From Bigelowiella natans CCMP2755 (taxonomy: Eukaryota; Cercozoa; Chlorarachniophyceae), in the NCBI GenBank assembly GCA_000320545.1, contig ADNK01002608.1, positions 85,675-149,674 of the forward strand: DNA of 64,000 nt. The letters are read 5' to 3'. The notes below the pieces were generated by a model, which searched no databases, was not told the origin of the DNA, and saw only the letters and a list, made by a program, of their open reading frames with translations. The stretch's first letter is position 1; each line of letters starts with the position of its first letter. A program made the position numbers and the translations under genes. This document shows, piece by piece, positions 13,214 to 27,113 of this stretch.

Positions 13214-14998
13214 GTAAAGACATCGTTCAATGCCTCTAATATATTCCTTTCACAAATACTCAAACAATTCTTACGTAAACAGATCTGGAGTGCAAGCAGA
13301 AAGTAGCCACATAGAGGAAAAGGGCGATTCAATTTAACTTTAGAAGCCGGATCTAGCGAGATTCGGTGTAGCAGCATCGTCCGTATCCATATTAATCGCG
13401 GTAGAAGTCATTTTTTTCTTTTCAATCCCAAGCACATGCATTTTGTACAGAGTGGTTTGATACCAACAACGTTCCGGGCTCATCATGCGAATGATCGTGC
13501 GGCACATACACAAAACAACCACACAATCACATCATTGGTCACAAACGTACATCTTCCCACCACGCAACGCCCATGCAAAATTAGATGATGTCATCAATCT
13601 AGCAATCATAATCAAGGGTAGAGACACCAGCACAGACGTTGTATGCCTAGGCAATCAAGTGGTTGCTGCATTGACTAGCTAGAGATTCCATGCGAAGCAA
13701 ATATGCAAAACTAGACTGTGTCAAATCAAAAAACCAGAGCAATAATCATCGATTCTGTCCGCAAAATCGCACGTGATTTGATCATTAGTCGTACGCGACG
13801 CCGCGCGCGCGTCTGGACAACTCCGTCAAACAAACAATGAGAAAATCTGGTCCACGCCGTGACCCTGCGTTGATGCTGGCTTGCTAGCGGGCTCCAGTGC
13901 TGCTGCTAGCTTGACAAAGCGTCTAGCTGTGTCTCCAGAAAACATGCAAGTGTTCGCTCTCAAGTGTAGAAGAGATTATTTTCAAATTTCAAATCTTTTC
14001 GCTGCAAACTTTGGCCAAACTTGCTTGCCAAGCACGATGAGCCACCAGAGCACGGAGCAAGCGAGCGCGATGCCCAATGTGACGACTAGACGATCAGACG
14101 ATGTTGTTGTCACTGGCTAGCTGGCTCTAGAGCTACGGGCTACACCCATGATTGTTGCGAGAGACCGTTTTTCATGGCATGATCAACCTCTGCATGGATG
14201 CACACGCGTGTGCTATGATCATTGCTGTGAAGATGCGCAAGCTCACCATCTTCGTTTTGCCACGTCATCACCCAGCTGTTCTTTGAAAGGAAATTCTCTG
14301 AAAGACAGCACTGATGGTTCTTCAGCTCTCCATTCATGTGACATGCAGCCCAATTTCAGTCGCAAGGCCATCAAGGGGATGCGGATGAGGCTTTCGTGAT
14401 CAATTTCAATGAAGAGGAGGAAAAAGAAAACGTGTGCGGTGTCGACGAAGTGACCCGCATCGTGGAGACGGCTGATGAACGAACGAATGAATGAACGAGT
14501 GCACTGGTCAACGAAGTGATTTCAATGGTGCCATGAGGATTTTTGGGCTTTCTGACTCATCCACTTCCTCCTCGATCAGCAAGACCCCCATGATCAACGA
14601 GCTCTCCAGGGGAGGGAGGAAAAAAAGACAGAAAGCATGCTCATGTCGCAGTGGTTAAGTCCCCTCGGTTATTCACTTTGCGACAACACCTGTGGTGCAT
14701 TCTAACTCTATTTAAGGAGTCTCTCCGCATTTCCCGCCAAATATTTATTGACACAAAATAAATAATTACCCTTTGGAACATCCCTCCTTTACTCTGTAAG
14801 TGTGAGAGAGGGGCCTCAGTAAAGTGTGAAAAAATAACGTTTGTGCTCTATGGGACGAAGTGTTGCGGGATGTTTGGGGAATTTTAGTCATTCATGTTCT
14901 TGTCAGAGGTTATTTATCTGGTGCGATGTGCACTGTGAACTTTTAGCACACATCGTGTTCGAATAAATTGCTTATGGTTGATTCCATTAGATAGCAAG
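13214..14998. other. Gene-free spacer
   Basis: About 1.8 kb without a defensible exon. From 13400 to 14600 it has the CATG/CTAG-rich, TpA-reduced character of the other long spacers; the last 350 bp before the cullin start are more AT-rich and probably hold its promoter. A weak tRNA-like stretch near 14645-14710 was rejected. Confidence 0.45.
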
Positions 14999-15603
14999 AT
15001 GGATATGCTCTCCACGGAGCTCAAAGTTAGGTATGCAGAGAGAAAGATGAAGGAAAGAAGAACATATTTTTGTTTGTTCTTTTGAGAAATGAGGATGGTA
15101 GGGTTGGCCGTGATGATGATAAGAATGGCGCTGTTTGGCACGATTTTCTTCTTTATGCTGATCTTCATCTTGAAGTTTTGAACATCATATTATTGTTTTT
15201 TGTTGGTGCTGGTGATGCATCAATGTGGTGCTGTTCTTCTCTCTCAACTGCCATTCAATCGCGTATCGTTACGGGTAGGCGTGGGGCTTCGAATTATATC
15301 CCAAAGCAGCGAGTTACGATCGAACCTTTCAAGAGTAAGTTGCGGATAAGAGATGTGACGCACCACATGCTGTTATCCAACCATCAATTTGTGAATTCGC
15401 TCCGTAGAACCTGATGATGTATTCTACATGAGCAGTACAAGATTTGATCGGTATGTTCATAGGACGACCAGAACCGCCATCTGATTTTGAGCAGAAGGTA
15501 GAAGTAACTTCTAGCTTAAAGACAACCCGATCATGCGTGATGTTATACCCAATGATTGTGCCTACTCTTTCAGTCTGCTATACATATACGTGTACATATA
15601 TAA

Positions 15604-15650
<47 letters not shown>

Positions 15651-16905
15651 CCACTATTCTGCTCTTTCCCTTCCTACAACTGGCTACTCCCTCCTCCCTC
15701 CTCCTTACTTCCTCAATCTTAGGCTCTGGAAACTTTGACGGAAGCAGTGAACCGTATTCACCGGAAGGTTCCTATCGGATTTAGCAGAGAGGAGCTTTAC
15801 CGGGTAGTATTTGAGAATGACCACAAATGATGATGATGATGATGATGATGACGAAGAAGCTGATTATTCTCAGGATATTATGCAGTGGTCATTGAGATAA
15901 ACTTACACCTATTGTAGATGATGATTCTTCTTCGCTGTTATATATTCAGCTGGTCGAAAGTTTATGCATTCACGAGAAAGCATCGAAGCTTTATAGTTGT
16001 CTCCACGATCTCTGCAAACAATTTGTGCAGCAGCAAGTCAGGAGCCTCGGGGGGGAGAGTATCAATAAAGGTGCTGCTGCTGCTGCTGCTAGTAGTAGTG
16101 GTGTGTTAGTCAATAGCCTATAAAAATGACCTCCTTTTTTTTCATTCATGGCTATTCCTTACCTTGCAAGTTCTTGTGTTTTTGCCATCATCCAACATCT
16201 GTATATCGTTGTCGCAAACCACCTCTTTGCAAAGGTATTGGTGGAAAATTAGAAGTTGGAGCAGTTGCTGTTGCTGTAACACAACAGGATGAAAAGTATG
16301 GCTTCGCTAGTAAAAGACTACTACTTGTGCATTTCACCACCCCATCAGTGTGTATGTTTGCATCGAAATCATTAGTTATCCTCCCTCCTCTGAATTAATG
16401 ATCACTTTCAGAAAAAACAAATACACACATATATAACTATATGTTATCTATGTATATATCAGTGTGTATATGCAATTGATATCCTCCTCCTCCTCTAGGA
16501 TCTTGATGAAAGCAAGTTCGATTTGGCAGGACCATCGTAAGCAAATGAATGCTATCCGAAGGTAATATGGTAATGTTGCTTTTAGTAGTTTCTTTCCTTT
16601 CACGAATCCAACGCAACGTTATGGGTTATATATAAAAGGTGGAAGGTATCTGCTATGTATAACAGTGTGTATCGTTTGCTTCTAGTCAATAGTCAAATAT
16701 TGTTCTTTTTTTGTTATACTATGATTGATTATGATTCTATCTCTCTTCTTCTTTTAACCTTTCTCCTCGCGCTCTCTTCCTCTCCACCTTCTCATAATAT
16801 CATCAGCATTTTCCTGTATCTTGATCGGAGCTACGTCGTATCTCATCCGAGACTAACTTCCCTCAAGGGCATGGGCTTGTCCCTGCTTCGTACCACATTA
16901 ACGTA

Positions 16906-16941
<36 letters not shown>

Positions 16942-17121
16942 GTTGTTAACTCTAAACTAACGAATCCCAACGGAGGGAAGAAAAGATAGAAGAAAGACAG
17001 ACTTACATCTATACAATATAATAAGAAACAGCGACCTTAGCGATAATGAATCAAAAAATTAGAGCAGATAACAATCAATCCGAGGATTGATAATAGAATG
17101 AACACCTTTTACAATTTTGGT

Positions 17122-17155
<34 letters not shown>

Positions 17156-17385
17156 GAGGAGGAGGAGGAGGAGGAGAAGGAGTAAACGCATAGAACCACG
17201 TATTTTCAACTAGTTGTAGGAGAAGGCAACTGCTCATCGATAGACATCTCACCATAATTATTACCACACACATACATACAATCCCCCAGTATACCACCAA
17301 CCACTATCATATCATTAAGCATTGTGGTTGTCTTCTGACACAGATTGGTGAGTCCAGTTACTGCCTCCTCATATACTACCACTAT

Positions 17386-17419
<34 letters not shown>

Positions 17420-18996
17420 GGCTTATCATTTCAGTTCTCAACATCCACAATTACTACTACTACTGGTTTATTATTTCAGTTCTCAACATCCAGAAGTTTT
17501 GAGGGATATTGTAAGAGCTGTACTCTCTTACATAAAGAGAGATAGATCAAGGAAAGATAAGGTAGTAGTAGTAGTGGTAGTAGTAGTAGTAGTTGTTGCG
17601 CATGATTATGATGCTGTATTATTATGTATGATTTAGCGAATTATGATGATGATGATATTGATGATAACAACATATATCATAGGTAACAGCTGATACAGTC
17701 TTACTAAAATCTGTTCTGGATATGCTTTCGCATTTGGAAATATACGTCCAAGAATTTGAGGGTAGCAGTAGTAGTAGTAGTAGTAATAGTTATAGTAGTA
17801 GTTGTAGTTGTACAAGCATATTATCATTCTTACACACCTATTTGCCATTGGATAATGCATAATATGAAAGGGAAGTCCCATCATTATGTGTTGTGTTGTC
17901 ATCATGTGTTGTTCTGCATTCATTTTACTTTAAATTGACAATAGCAACAGTTAGCGATTTGCAAATTGCTATTATCATACTTCACAATTGAAGGCGAACC
18001 AAATAGTTTAATTGAGATCGACATATAGAAAAGAGGAGTAGAGAGAGTGGGGTTGCGGGGAGAGGGAGGGAGGGAGAGAGAGAGAGAGAGAGAGAGACGC
18101 ATACTTGCCTCACTAGCAAGGGTTATTGGAGGAGAAAGATTAAAAACATAACGTAGCATCACAAGTAGCAGTATCAGGAATTATACTAAATCTTAATAGA
18201 AAGAAGATATTTGGTGTGTGTGCGTGTGTGCGTGTGTGCGTGTGTGCATTGGTTGAAGAGGACATCATGAAACATTTATTTCTCTCTAAGGGATTGGAAC
18301 GTGTAGATCATCAGCTTCACCACTATTCACCATCATCATTGTCGTTGAGAACCCTCTTTGTTAAATTATATAAGGAGTATTCTTGAAAGCTACAAAGGAG
18401 TTTTATGCATACGAGGGTCAAAGGTTTGCAATGGTGAAGGGGGTGCCTGCTTATATGAAACACATATCGGAAAGATTGATCGAGGAAAACAAAAGGGTAT
18501 GTATCATTCAAGTATGTATTGTTAAATTCTTTTCGAAAAATACCGGCGGGGGGGGGGGGCATAAAACAACCACCCTGTGCGGTGGTCGCATCATTTATTC
18601 AGTTGGATTGGGTTTCTTTCTATCTGCTGATTTCTCCTCCTCCTCTTGCTACTTGCCCGATCGAATAATAATAACGACTGACTATATAAATACGTGCTAT
18701 AGGTTGAAGATTATTTAGCAGAGAGCACCAGGAAACCGCTGCTCAAAGCATTAGAAGAGGTAGGAATGCTAAAATATTAGTAGTAACAAGCGACGACTTT
18801 GGATATCCTGCCGTCCTCGTCGTGGCCACTATCTTGTATGATGTAACTTGCATGAGTATCTCCACAATAACAACAACAACTGAATAATCTGATACCACAG
18901 TCAGTGCACAAACAGAAGTGTTTTGTTATAATATGCTGATGGTCATTTAGTAGTAGTACATGTTTTGTTATAAAATGCTGATGGTCGTGTAGTAGC

Positions 18997-19034
<38 letters not shown>

Positions 19035-19325
19035 GAGTACATAAAACAACAAGAAGAAGAGGAGTACATAAAACAACAAGAAGAAGAAGGAGAAGAAGAA
19101 GACTGCTACGTTATTTGTTGACGTTAAAACCAGAAGAAGAAGATGATGAAGAAATAGAGTAGGAATTCACTTTGTTTAGTAATCTTCCGTGTTTCATTTA
19201 TCTTTACTTCATGACTGTAGGCACTAATTGCTAGCCATGTAGATACAATCGTCAGGTAAAGAATACATTATATAAAGATGATGATGTTGATGATAATGAT
19301 GATGATGAGATTTTCATGGTACGCA

Positions 19326-19356
<31 letters not shown>

Positions 19357-19614
19357 TCTCTCTCTCTCATGTATGAGCATAGCTTATCTCCGTCTATATT
19401 GGCAAGCAGATGTATTGAAAAATTGTGAATAAAATTGTTAAATTGTGGTTGGAAAACTAGGAGAGGAGTTGATGAATTAGTGGAGAAGTACGCGACAGAG
19501 GATCTAGCGAGAATGTATCATCTTCTTTCTCGTGTGGTACTACTACTACTAGTAGTAGTAGTAGTAGTAGTAGGAGTAAAAGTAGCGAGAATGTATCATC
19601 TTCTTTCTCGTGTG

Positions 19615-19646
<32 letters not shown>

Positions 19647-19701
19647 TTGTCCACCCCAACTCAATAATAATTATTATTATTATAATAATAATAGCTTAAA
19701 A

Positions 19702-19734
<33 letters not shown>

Positions 19735-19894
19735 TATGACCTTGTTGCTGTAGTGCTTAATAATATTACGAATAATACGAATAATACTGATGATGATAAT
19801 GGTGATACTACTGCTACTACTACTATTACTACTACTACTACTGCAGGATGCATTGGCATCTCTAAAGAAGTACTTCCTAGATCATCTCAAAGTC

Positions 19895-19928
<34 letters not shown>

Positions 19929-20940
19929 GTGTGCGCATGTTTCTTCATAATAATGTACCTATGAATGGGGAACAACATCAACAAAGTCAGCAACCAGAGG
20001 TTCTCCTTACTTATCCATTGGTCAACAACGACACCAGCCGTATCTACTTGTATAAATCCTTAGATTTTTAATGCGAACAACTCCTACCATGATGACGATG
20101 ATTATTATTATTCTTCTATGATTGATTGGATCTTCATTATTATTAGGTTGCTGGAAGAAATCTTGTGATGATGGGTGATGAGTCTCAAGTACTAAAGGAT
20201 AAACAGCCAGGAGAAAGACTTAATCCCCACGAAATCAAACTCCTAGAACAGGAAGAAAAGAAAGTAGTAGTAGTAGTAGCGAGTAGGTTTCACAACAATC
20301 GAAGGGAGGGGGGTGATGATGATGATGAGGATAATAATAATAATAATAATAATGATGATGATGATGAGAATGTAACGATGCTTGCTTCTGGTGTCGCAAT
20401 GCCACATGATGTAAATCATCAATCATATCACTCTTCCTGGGAAATTAGAATACCTTTTTATTCTATGAGAAGGGATTGTTGTTGAAATAGGAGGCGGGGG
20501 AGGAAGAATGCAATAATGACAATTTATCACTAACTGCTCACATCATCATCACCATCATCATCATTATTTTCATCATCACCACCATCAGAAAACAGGTACT
20601 ACCTACTTAGTACCTAACATCCCTCCTCTTTCCTTCTTTCCTTCTTTCCTTCTTTCCTTCCTTCCTTCCTTCCTTCCTTCCTTCCTAGGTGATTCCTGAA
20701 TTGCTAATGTATAAGAAGCGATTGGATAAACTAGTGCACGATGCTTTTGAAAATGACCAGAACTTCACGTATGCACTGAAACAAGGGTAAAGAATACACT
20801 AGTAGTAGTAGTAGTAGTAGTAGTAGTAGAACCAGCCGGAGATATCAACAAGAGGAGGAGGAAGAGGAAAGGAGGAGAAGGAGGAGGAGGGGGAGGGTGC
20901 TCCTTCGTTGCTACTGCACACACACAGCCACACACCCCAC

Positions 20941-20978
<38 letters not shown>

Positions 20979-21485
20979 TTGTTACATCTTCTTGCTTCGT
21001 TCTCAACTTCCTAGTCGTTTCTATATTATAAGACATTATCATCATCATCATCATTATTTTGGTTTGCCTTGTTTACCTGCCTGGCAGCACCCTAATCCAT
21101 TATTATTGTTCTTGGTGCTTGAATCAATAAAACCCCAGTTTTGAATATTTCGTTGGAGGTGCAGATTACCGAGTAGCTGAGCTACTCTCAAGACATGTTG
21201 ATGCACTGTTGAGAGGAGCTAAGGCAAGAACTCTCACCACGGAACCTCAAGTCAATGAGATATTCAATCCACTCCTTACGCTATTTGGATTTGTGCAATC
21301 CAAGGATGTCTTCAAAGGGTATTCATTATTATTAGTAGTAATAGTGGCAGTAGTAATAGTAATAGTAGTAGTAGTAGTTGTAGTAGTAGTAGTTGCTGTT
21401 GTTGTTGTAGTAGTGAAGAGAAGTGCAAAGCAACGACGTACGAATTCACTGTTATTTCTCATTATCATCAGATCATCATCATCAG

Positions 21486-21518
<33 letters not shown>

Positions 21519-22047
21519 TACTGTGCTACTGTGAATCATACAACCACCATAAAATTATATCACCTTAATACCATATGAGAAAATCTCCCTCGAGACTATT
21601 TAATGTGTTTCTCTTTCCCTTCTCTCTCACGTCGTTATACTCTTACGTGGTAAAACTGCTAAATTAATATTCATTAACATTACACGTTAGATTTTATCAA
21701 AAGGAGTTAGCGACCCGGTTACTAACAGGGAAATCAGCTTCAAGGAACGTGGAGAAGGCATGAATGAAATATGATGATGTTGGTGTTGTTGTTGATAACA
21801 ATAGTACTGATATTGATAATACATACATCATTACTACGTTGATATGATTTTGCTACTATAATGTGATCTTCATTTCATTAAATAAGGAGAAGGGCAGTGT
21901 TCCATCATCAACCGATTATGATATCATTGCATTGTTGTAGATAATGCTGCAAAAATTGAGGGCTTTGTGCGGTGCCGCTTTTACGAAACATATGGAGTCT
22001 ATGTTTGGGTCGGTTAACAACAACAATATATAACCATTTATATCTTA

Positions 22048-22080
<33 letters not shown>

Positions 22081-23669
22081 AATGAGGATGACGACAATAC
22101 GGTCTGTAGTGGTAGTAGTAGTAGTAGTAGTAGTAGTACCAGGATTACTAGTTTATTCGTTTTCTTAAATAGGATTAATCACCTCTATATACTGCTGCTG
22201 CTACTACAACCAATCCCTTCTACTTACTTACTTACTACCAACTACTACAACTGCTATTACTACTGCTGCTGCTACTACTACTACTACTACTACTAGTGAT
22301 ATATCGCTGTCTGAGGACCTAGCACGGGAGTTTCATCGGAGTGGAAGTAGTAGTAGTGTCGCCCATCAAAGTGGAACACAGTTGTCGAGTAATAAAGATC
22401 AGGATAATGATGATAATGATGATGATGACGATGATGATGATGGTGATGGGAAGCAGAGGGAAATGAAAAAAACATCGTCGTTGCAATTATATCTTTATTT
22501 TGTTGTTAACTAGTAACATTTATTATTTCTATCATGATAGCTTTCATTATAATATCGATTGTCATTAGATTCACAATTAATGTATTACTTTATTGTTTTT
22601 GTTGTTGCTATTATCCTACATGTTGGTCTTTCCACGTCGTCATCGTCGTCCTTCTCCCTCCCTCCCCCTTTATTCATTCCTCTTGGTTTTTCTTCTTTTT
22701 CTTCTTCTTCTTCATCTTTCCTCGTTCTTCTGTAGTTGATTTCAGTGTTCGAGTGCTGACAGAAGGATCATGGCCAAAAAGCGATGATAACGGCAGCATG
22801 CAATCCATTTCACTAAATTTACCACAGGAAATCAAAGACTCACAAGCATCTTTTGAGGCCTTCTATGCCAAACGCCACAAAAACAGAAAATTAGTGTAAT
22901 AGTACTTAAATGAATTTATGAACATGAATATGAATATACTATAATTACTCGCTAATGTCTTCTTCTGACACCATAAAATAATATGTCACTTCTTTTTCTT
23001 CTTCTTCTACTTCTTCTTCTTCTTTCTTTTCATCACCATACATATACTACTATCATCCACGGATATTGGTTGCTTACACAGGTGGCAGTACCCACGATGT
23101 GAAGCGCTAATAACCGCAGAATTTCCCATATGTGGCAAGAAGGAACTCAAAGTAGTAGTAGAACTAGTAGTAGTAGTAGTAGTAGTACTAGTAGGCAATT
23201 TTTATATGTTCTTTATCATCATTATTATGTTTTACTACTATCCTATCTATCTCGCCCTTGTATTTAGTTGTTGTTGTAACTGTCATCGGTCGTCGTAGTA
23301 GTACCATTTGTAGCAGCAGCAGCAGCAGCAGCATATGATCCATTTAATATATATATAATATCTACTATTGTGATGATGATGATGATGATGATGGGGGATT
23401 GTTGTTGTTGTTGAATGTGTGTATTTGTTGTATATGGTAGTAGTGTAGTAGTAGTAGTAGTAGTAGTAGTAGTATAGTAGTAGTTATTGTTTGTACATGA
23501 TTGATTTCTTTAAGAAATACTGTGACACGTTCCCCCTTCATATCAACGAACAAGATTTAACAGATGATAATGATGATGATGATGATGATGATGACGATGC
23601 AGAAATACTAGTAATAGTGGTGGTTGTTGTGCTATACTTCGCGCCTTCATTGCTAATATTTTCCTCATA

Positions 23670-23711
<42 letters not shown>

Positions 23712-24463
23712 TTGCAGGTAAATGCTTTCCAGGCTGTTGTATTAGCACAAATGTCTAACAAAACAGAAGCGATGAACTTTGCTGCTCTATCATCTGCCAC
23801 AGGTACTGGATATGTCGGTATTGATAGTAGTCCTGTATCCTTCATTATTCCTTTTAATGATCGATTCGTTTACTCACCAGGAAGTAGTAGTAAACTAAGT
23901 ATTGGTTGCTTATATGAACGACAATTCTTCCTCTTCATCTTATGATGATGATAATGATGATGATGATTTTTACATGATGATGATGCCTAAAAGGGTTAGA
24001 TAGTAAAAACCTCCAAGAATCATTGTATAGTCTCTTGGACTCAAAAATCATCTTGAAGGTGAGTAGTAAGTAGTAGTCAAAGATTATGATGACTATGCTG
24101 ATGATGATGATCAATGAAATTATTATTGAAACGAATAACATGCTGTCAGTCGTTAAATAGCTCTTTTTCATTCAATACCATTATACAAATGTGAGAGTAG
24201 TTTGCGTAGTACCTGAGGGAGAGGAGGAGGAAAAGGAGGAGGAGGAAGTATATGAGGAACTGCACTAGTATTAGCAACAATAGCAAACAATAGTAGCATC
24301 AGAGAAATGTTGTTACTGATATCCCCATCATTATAAGATATATTATTATTACATATTGTGTTGTGTTTGTGTGTCATCAGGCTGGTAGTCATCATCGTAA
24401 GATTCTTCCAACAGATACATTCGTTGCGAATGGGTACTACTTATTCTAGTATTTGTGCTAGTC

Positions 24464-24494
<31 letters not shown>

Positions 24495-24560
24495 ACGGCA
24501 GCAGCAGCAGCACTGTAGTAGTGGTAGCAGTAGTCGTAGTAAATATGATCATCACTAGTC

Positions 24561-24635
<75 letters not shown>

Positions 24636-25999
24636 TATCTGGTACGCACGTACGATGATAATCCTCTAAATCATCGTCATCAATGTATGATCCTTCTTCT
24701 TCCTCTAAGCGGCTTCAAAACACATCTTCGTGTGCTGAAGGTTGTACATCATTATCATCATGATCATCATCATCATGTTGTTGATTGGAGCTAGTAGTAG
24801 GGGTGCTGTTGTATCTCTAAATGATGATCATGATGATGATGATAATGAGACTAAGCAGCAGCAGCAGTAATAGTGGGTTTATCATCGAGTACACAGTAAG
24901 TATAAATTATGAAGTGTTACTGGTGGATGATGGTAATGATTATGATTCTTTGATGATACTATTAAATCAAGTACATTGTTATACAATCAAAATAAAATCA
25001 TTCATTCGTTTGTTCCAAGCTGAATCGCGAGCGACCGAAGATTAGGAGAAGAATGGAACGAAAACAAGTTCAAGAACAGGTGATTAGTGTGTTATGTATG
25101 CTGCTGTGACATTAGTGCAGCTGCTACTATTAATTATCAAATTACAGAGTGAGTAGTAGGCAGTGAGTAGTGAGTTTGTTTGTTATCATTAAGCTCGATG
25201 AGAACTTTGTTGGTTGTAATAACAAACAACAAATAAGGTATTGGCGGATAGAGGCTCCGTCCTGGATGCTACTATTGTACGAATCATGAAAACCATGAAA
25301 ACAATGGCACATAAGGTTGATGATGTTGCTTTTTTGCCCTAGGATCCTTGGATATTTTATTTCCCTCCTCATCGTCAATATCATCATCTTCTTCTTCATC
25401 GCTGACCGATGTGTTTTTAAAAAATGTAAATCATTTGTGGAGTGCATTTTGCGATTAGCGTACGTTTGACTTATTTTCTGCTTGTTTGGCGTTCCAACAT
25501 CATCATTATCATTAGGACCTTATGGCTGATGTTGTGAAACTAATCAAGTTTACGTGCACGGTTGGTTGTTATCACTATTATCAAAAAGTATGCGTTTATA
25601 ATAGTATGAGTGGAACGTTGCTGTGCTGTGATAAGACCCATTAAACCCTAATAAATAAAAAGTGCTGCCATGGCGAAAGAATCATAACCAAAAAAGTGGA
25701 ATATTAGATCACCTATTCAGTTGAGAAAAACGACGACAACGACGACGACGACGACGAATCCATTACCATTGAAATGTTTGATTGATTTTAAAATCAATTT
25801 GGACTATTAATAAGAGCATATTTATTCTTATTGCTATATTAGTTACTGATTTCATTCTAAGGTTATGGTAACGATGATAATCACTAATTACCATGATAAT
25901 CAGGCGCAAGATATAAAGAAGCAAATTGATGCTTTACTTCGCAGAGAGTACATAGAAAGAGATGAAAATAATCCAGAGATATACAATTACAAAGCCTAG
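14999..25999 (+). CDS. CUL3: Cullin, CUL3 type: scaffold of a cullin-RING ubiquitin ligase
   Basis: Cullins bind substrate adaptors (BTB proteins for CUL3) through the N-terminus and a RING protein through the C-terminus. Exons: 14999-15030, 15279-15334, 15436-15497, 15723-15803, 15950-16070, 16499-16561, 16807-16902, 17480-17561, 17683-17761, 18390-18496, 18703-18759, 19221-19255, 19461-19536, 19847-19891, 20147-20263, 20689-20786, 21139-21318, 21691-21757, 21941-22008, 22297-22346, 22736-22895, 23082-23151, 23718-23802, 23994-24058, 24381-24433, 24710-24740, 25020-25079, 25238-25315, 25516-25560, 25904-25999. Landmarks are REELYR and KLYSCL near the N-terminus, YLDRSYV, TEDLARMYHLLSRV, KDVFKGFYQKELATRLL, VDFSVRVLTEGSWP, the neddylation region IVRIMKTMKTM and the C-terminal REYIERDE...YNYKA. 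Only the join between 16070 and 16499 fails to close in phase, so a small exon (possibly 16235-16294) or one indel in the G-run at 16049-16055 is implied. Length is about 775-790 aa; animal CUL3 is 768. Confidence 0.9.
15611..15648 (+). repeat. (TA)n in a cullin intron
   Basis: Dinucleotide microsatellite. Confidence 0.95.
17124..17176 (+). repeat. (TAG)n then (GAG)n in a cullin intron
   Basis: Compound trinucleotide tract. Confidence 0.95.
17425..17495 (+). repeat. Tandemly duplicated 3' splice site in a cullin intron
   Basis: The segment around tttcagTTCTCAACATCCA occurs twice, about 40 bp apart, each followed by ACTACTACT or coding sequence. The second copy is the acceptor of the exon at 17480; the first is a decoy acceptor with the same exon beginning. 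Confidence 0.85.
18996..19034 (+). repeat. (TAG)n in a cullin intron
   Basis: Trinucleotide tract in coding-strand orientation. Confidence 0.95.
19506..19617 (+). repeat. Duplicated exon end and 5' splice site in the cullin gene
   Basis: A 34-bp direct repeat (19506-19539 and 19584-19617) covers the last codons of the exon 19461-19536 plus the GT donor. A TAG-type microsatellite lies between the copies. Confidence 0.9.
20629..20686 (+). repeat. (TTCC)n tract before a cullin acceptor
   Basis: Tetranucleotide pyrimidine repeat running into the acceptor at 20688. Confidence 0.95.
21758..21940 (+). other. GC-AG intron in the cullin gene
   Basis: The exon ends GAG AAG and is followed by gcatga; the next exon starts after gttgtag at 21941. 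The protein across the join (SASRNVEK then IMLQKL) matches the cullin family without gap or insertion. No GT donor in the neighbourhood gives both the right phase and the conserved EK pair. Confidence 0.7.
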
Positions 26000-27078
26000 A
26001 TGTTTTTGATTGGGGTAAAACATTGACACGGAAAAAAGATAATCACGGACGAATTTGTAAGTAAGAAAAATAAGAAGCCATATTTCGCTCAGCGCGGGTT
26101 GGATGAATGAAAACTATGCTATCGACCAAGGTGTTTAGATGTACATCCAACTCTAGAAAGGTTTGTTTGCACGCATGCGACTCGAACAGATATGTAGAAA
26201 TTGCAGTTTGAATGTCGAGATAGATTAATCACTATCTAGCTATGCCATGCCGCCCATAAAGTACATGTACACCGCAGCTAAATTTGCAGCGCACATCCAA
26301 GGATGAACGGTGCCGTAGGTGGTTGCAAACATGATGTACACAGTCTAGCAGTGTCCAAAACGCTGGTAGATGCTGTGCAGTCTACATCTGAACATCTCTA
26401 GATCTAGACATGCACATTTTTACACGTGAAACTGCCATGGTACTGTGAATCACCATGCACCTTCTAGCGTTCTAGCGTTGCCGCGCTCACATCATGAGAT
26501 GCAACTCGGCACTCTAGCACTGATGATGATCGGTCGACTTCATCGTTCGCACATGTACATCACATTCCATCAAGCAATCTGTTCAATTGTGTCTAGCGAG
26601 TAAGTGGCTACAGCGGTAACTGACATTGAATCTGTTGGTCTCCGCTACGATGTGTTTCATGCAGTCTAGCAGTGCGTCAACAAATGCATCTTGCTTCGCT
26701 AGCTTCGCTCATCTAGTCATGCACACGTGTGAGGAGGTGTTAGATTTCAGATGATTTCTGTTCACATGTGCACAAACACAAACACGCATGCGCACGGCTA
26801 GACGGCATGGCTAGATCTGAGATGGCAACAAGGCCATGTTTGTTGCGAAAGAGAAAGAATTGGGATGTCTTGCATGCATGTCATGTGAGCTAGTGTACAC
26901 GATGATCACTTCTCCAGTGCATCATTGATTCCAATGTGCGGGCGGCGTGCGGACATCGGATGTGATGTTTGCACCCATTATTTCTCCTCACATGTGTTAT
27001 CAGAGAATGATGGCGAGTGTTTGACATGCAACTTTCATTTTCATCCTCTCGTGTCCTAGTGTCCTCCATCTACACCGT

Positions 27079-27113
<35 letters not shown>

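Noticed and set aside
14640-14715. tRNA-like stretch with a near A-box (TGTCGCAGTGG) and a GTCGCA/TGCGAC inverted repeat
   Set aside because: The B-box does not fit the consensus and no acceptor stem pairs at the right distance. At most a degenerate tRNA-derived repeat.
19435-19950. A 171-codon plus-strand frame with Val, His and Asp runs
   Set aside because: It reads through a real cullin exon into TAG, CAT and GAT microsatellites; the runs are translated repeats, not a protein.
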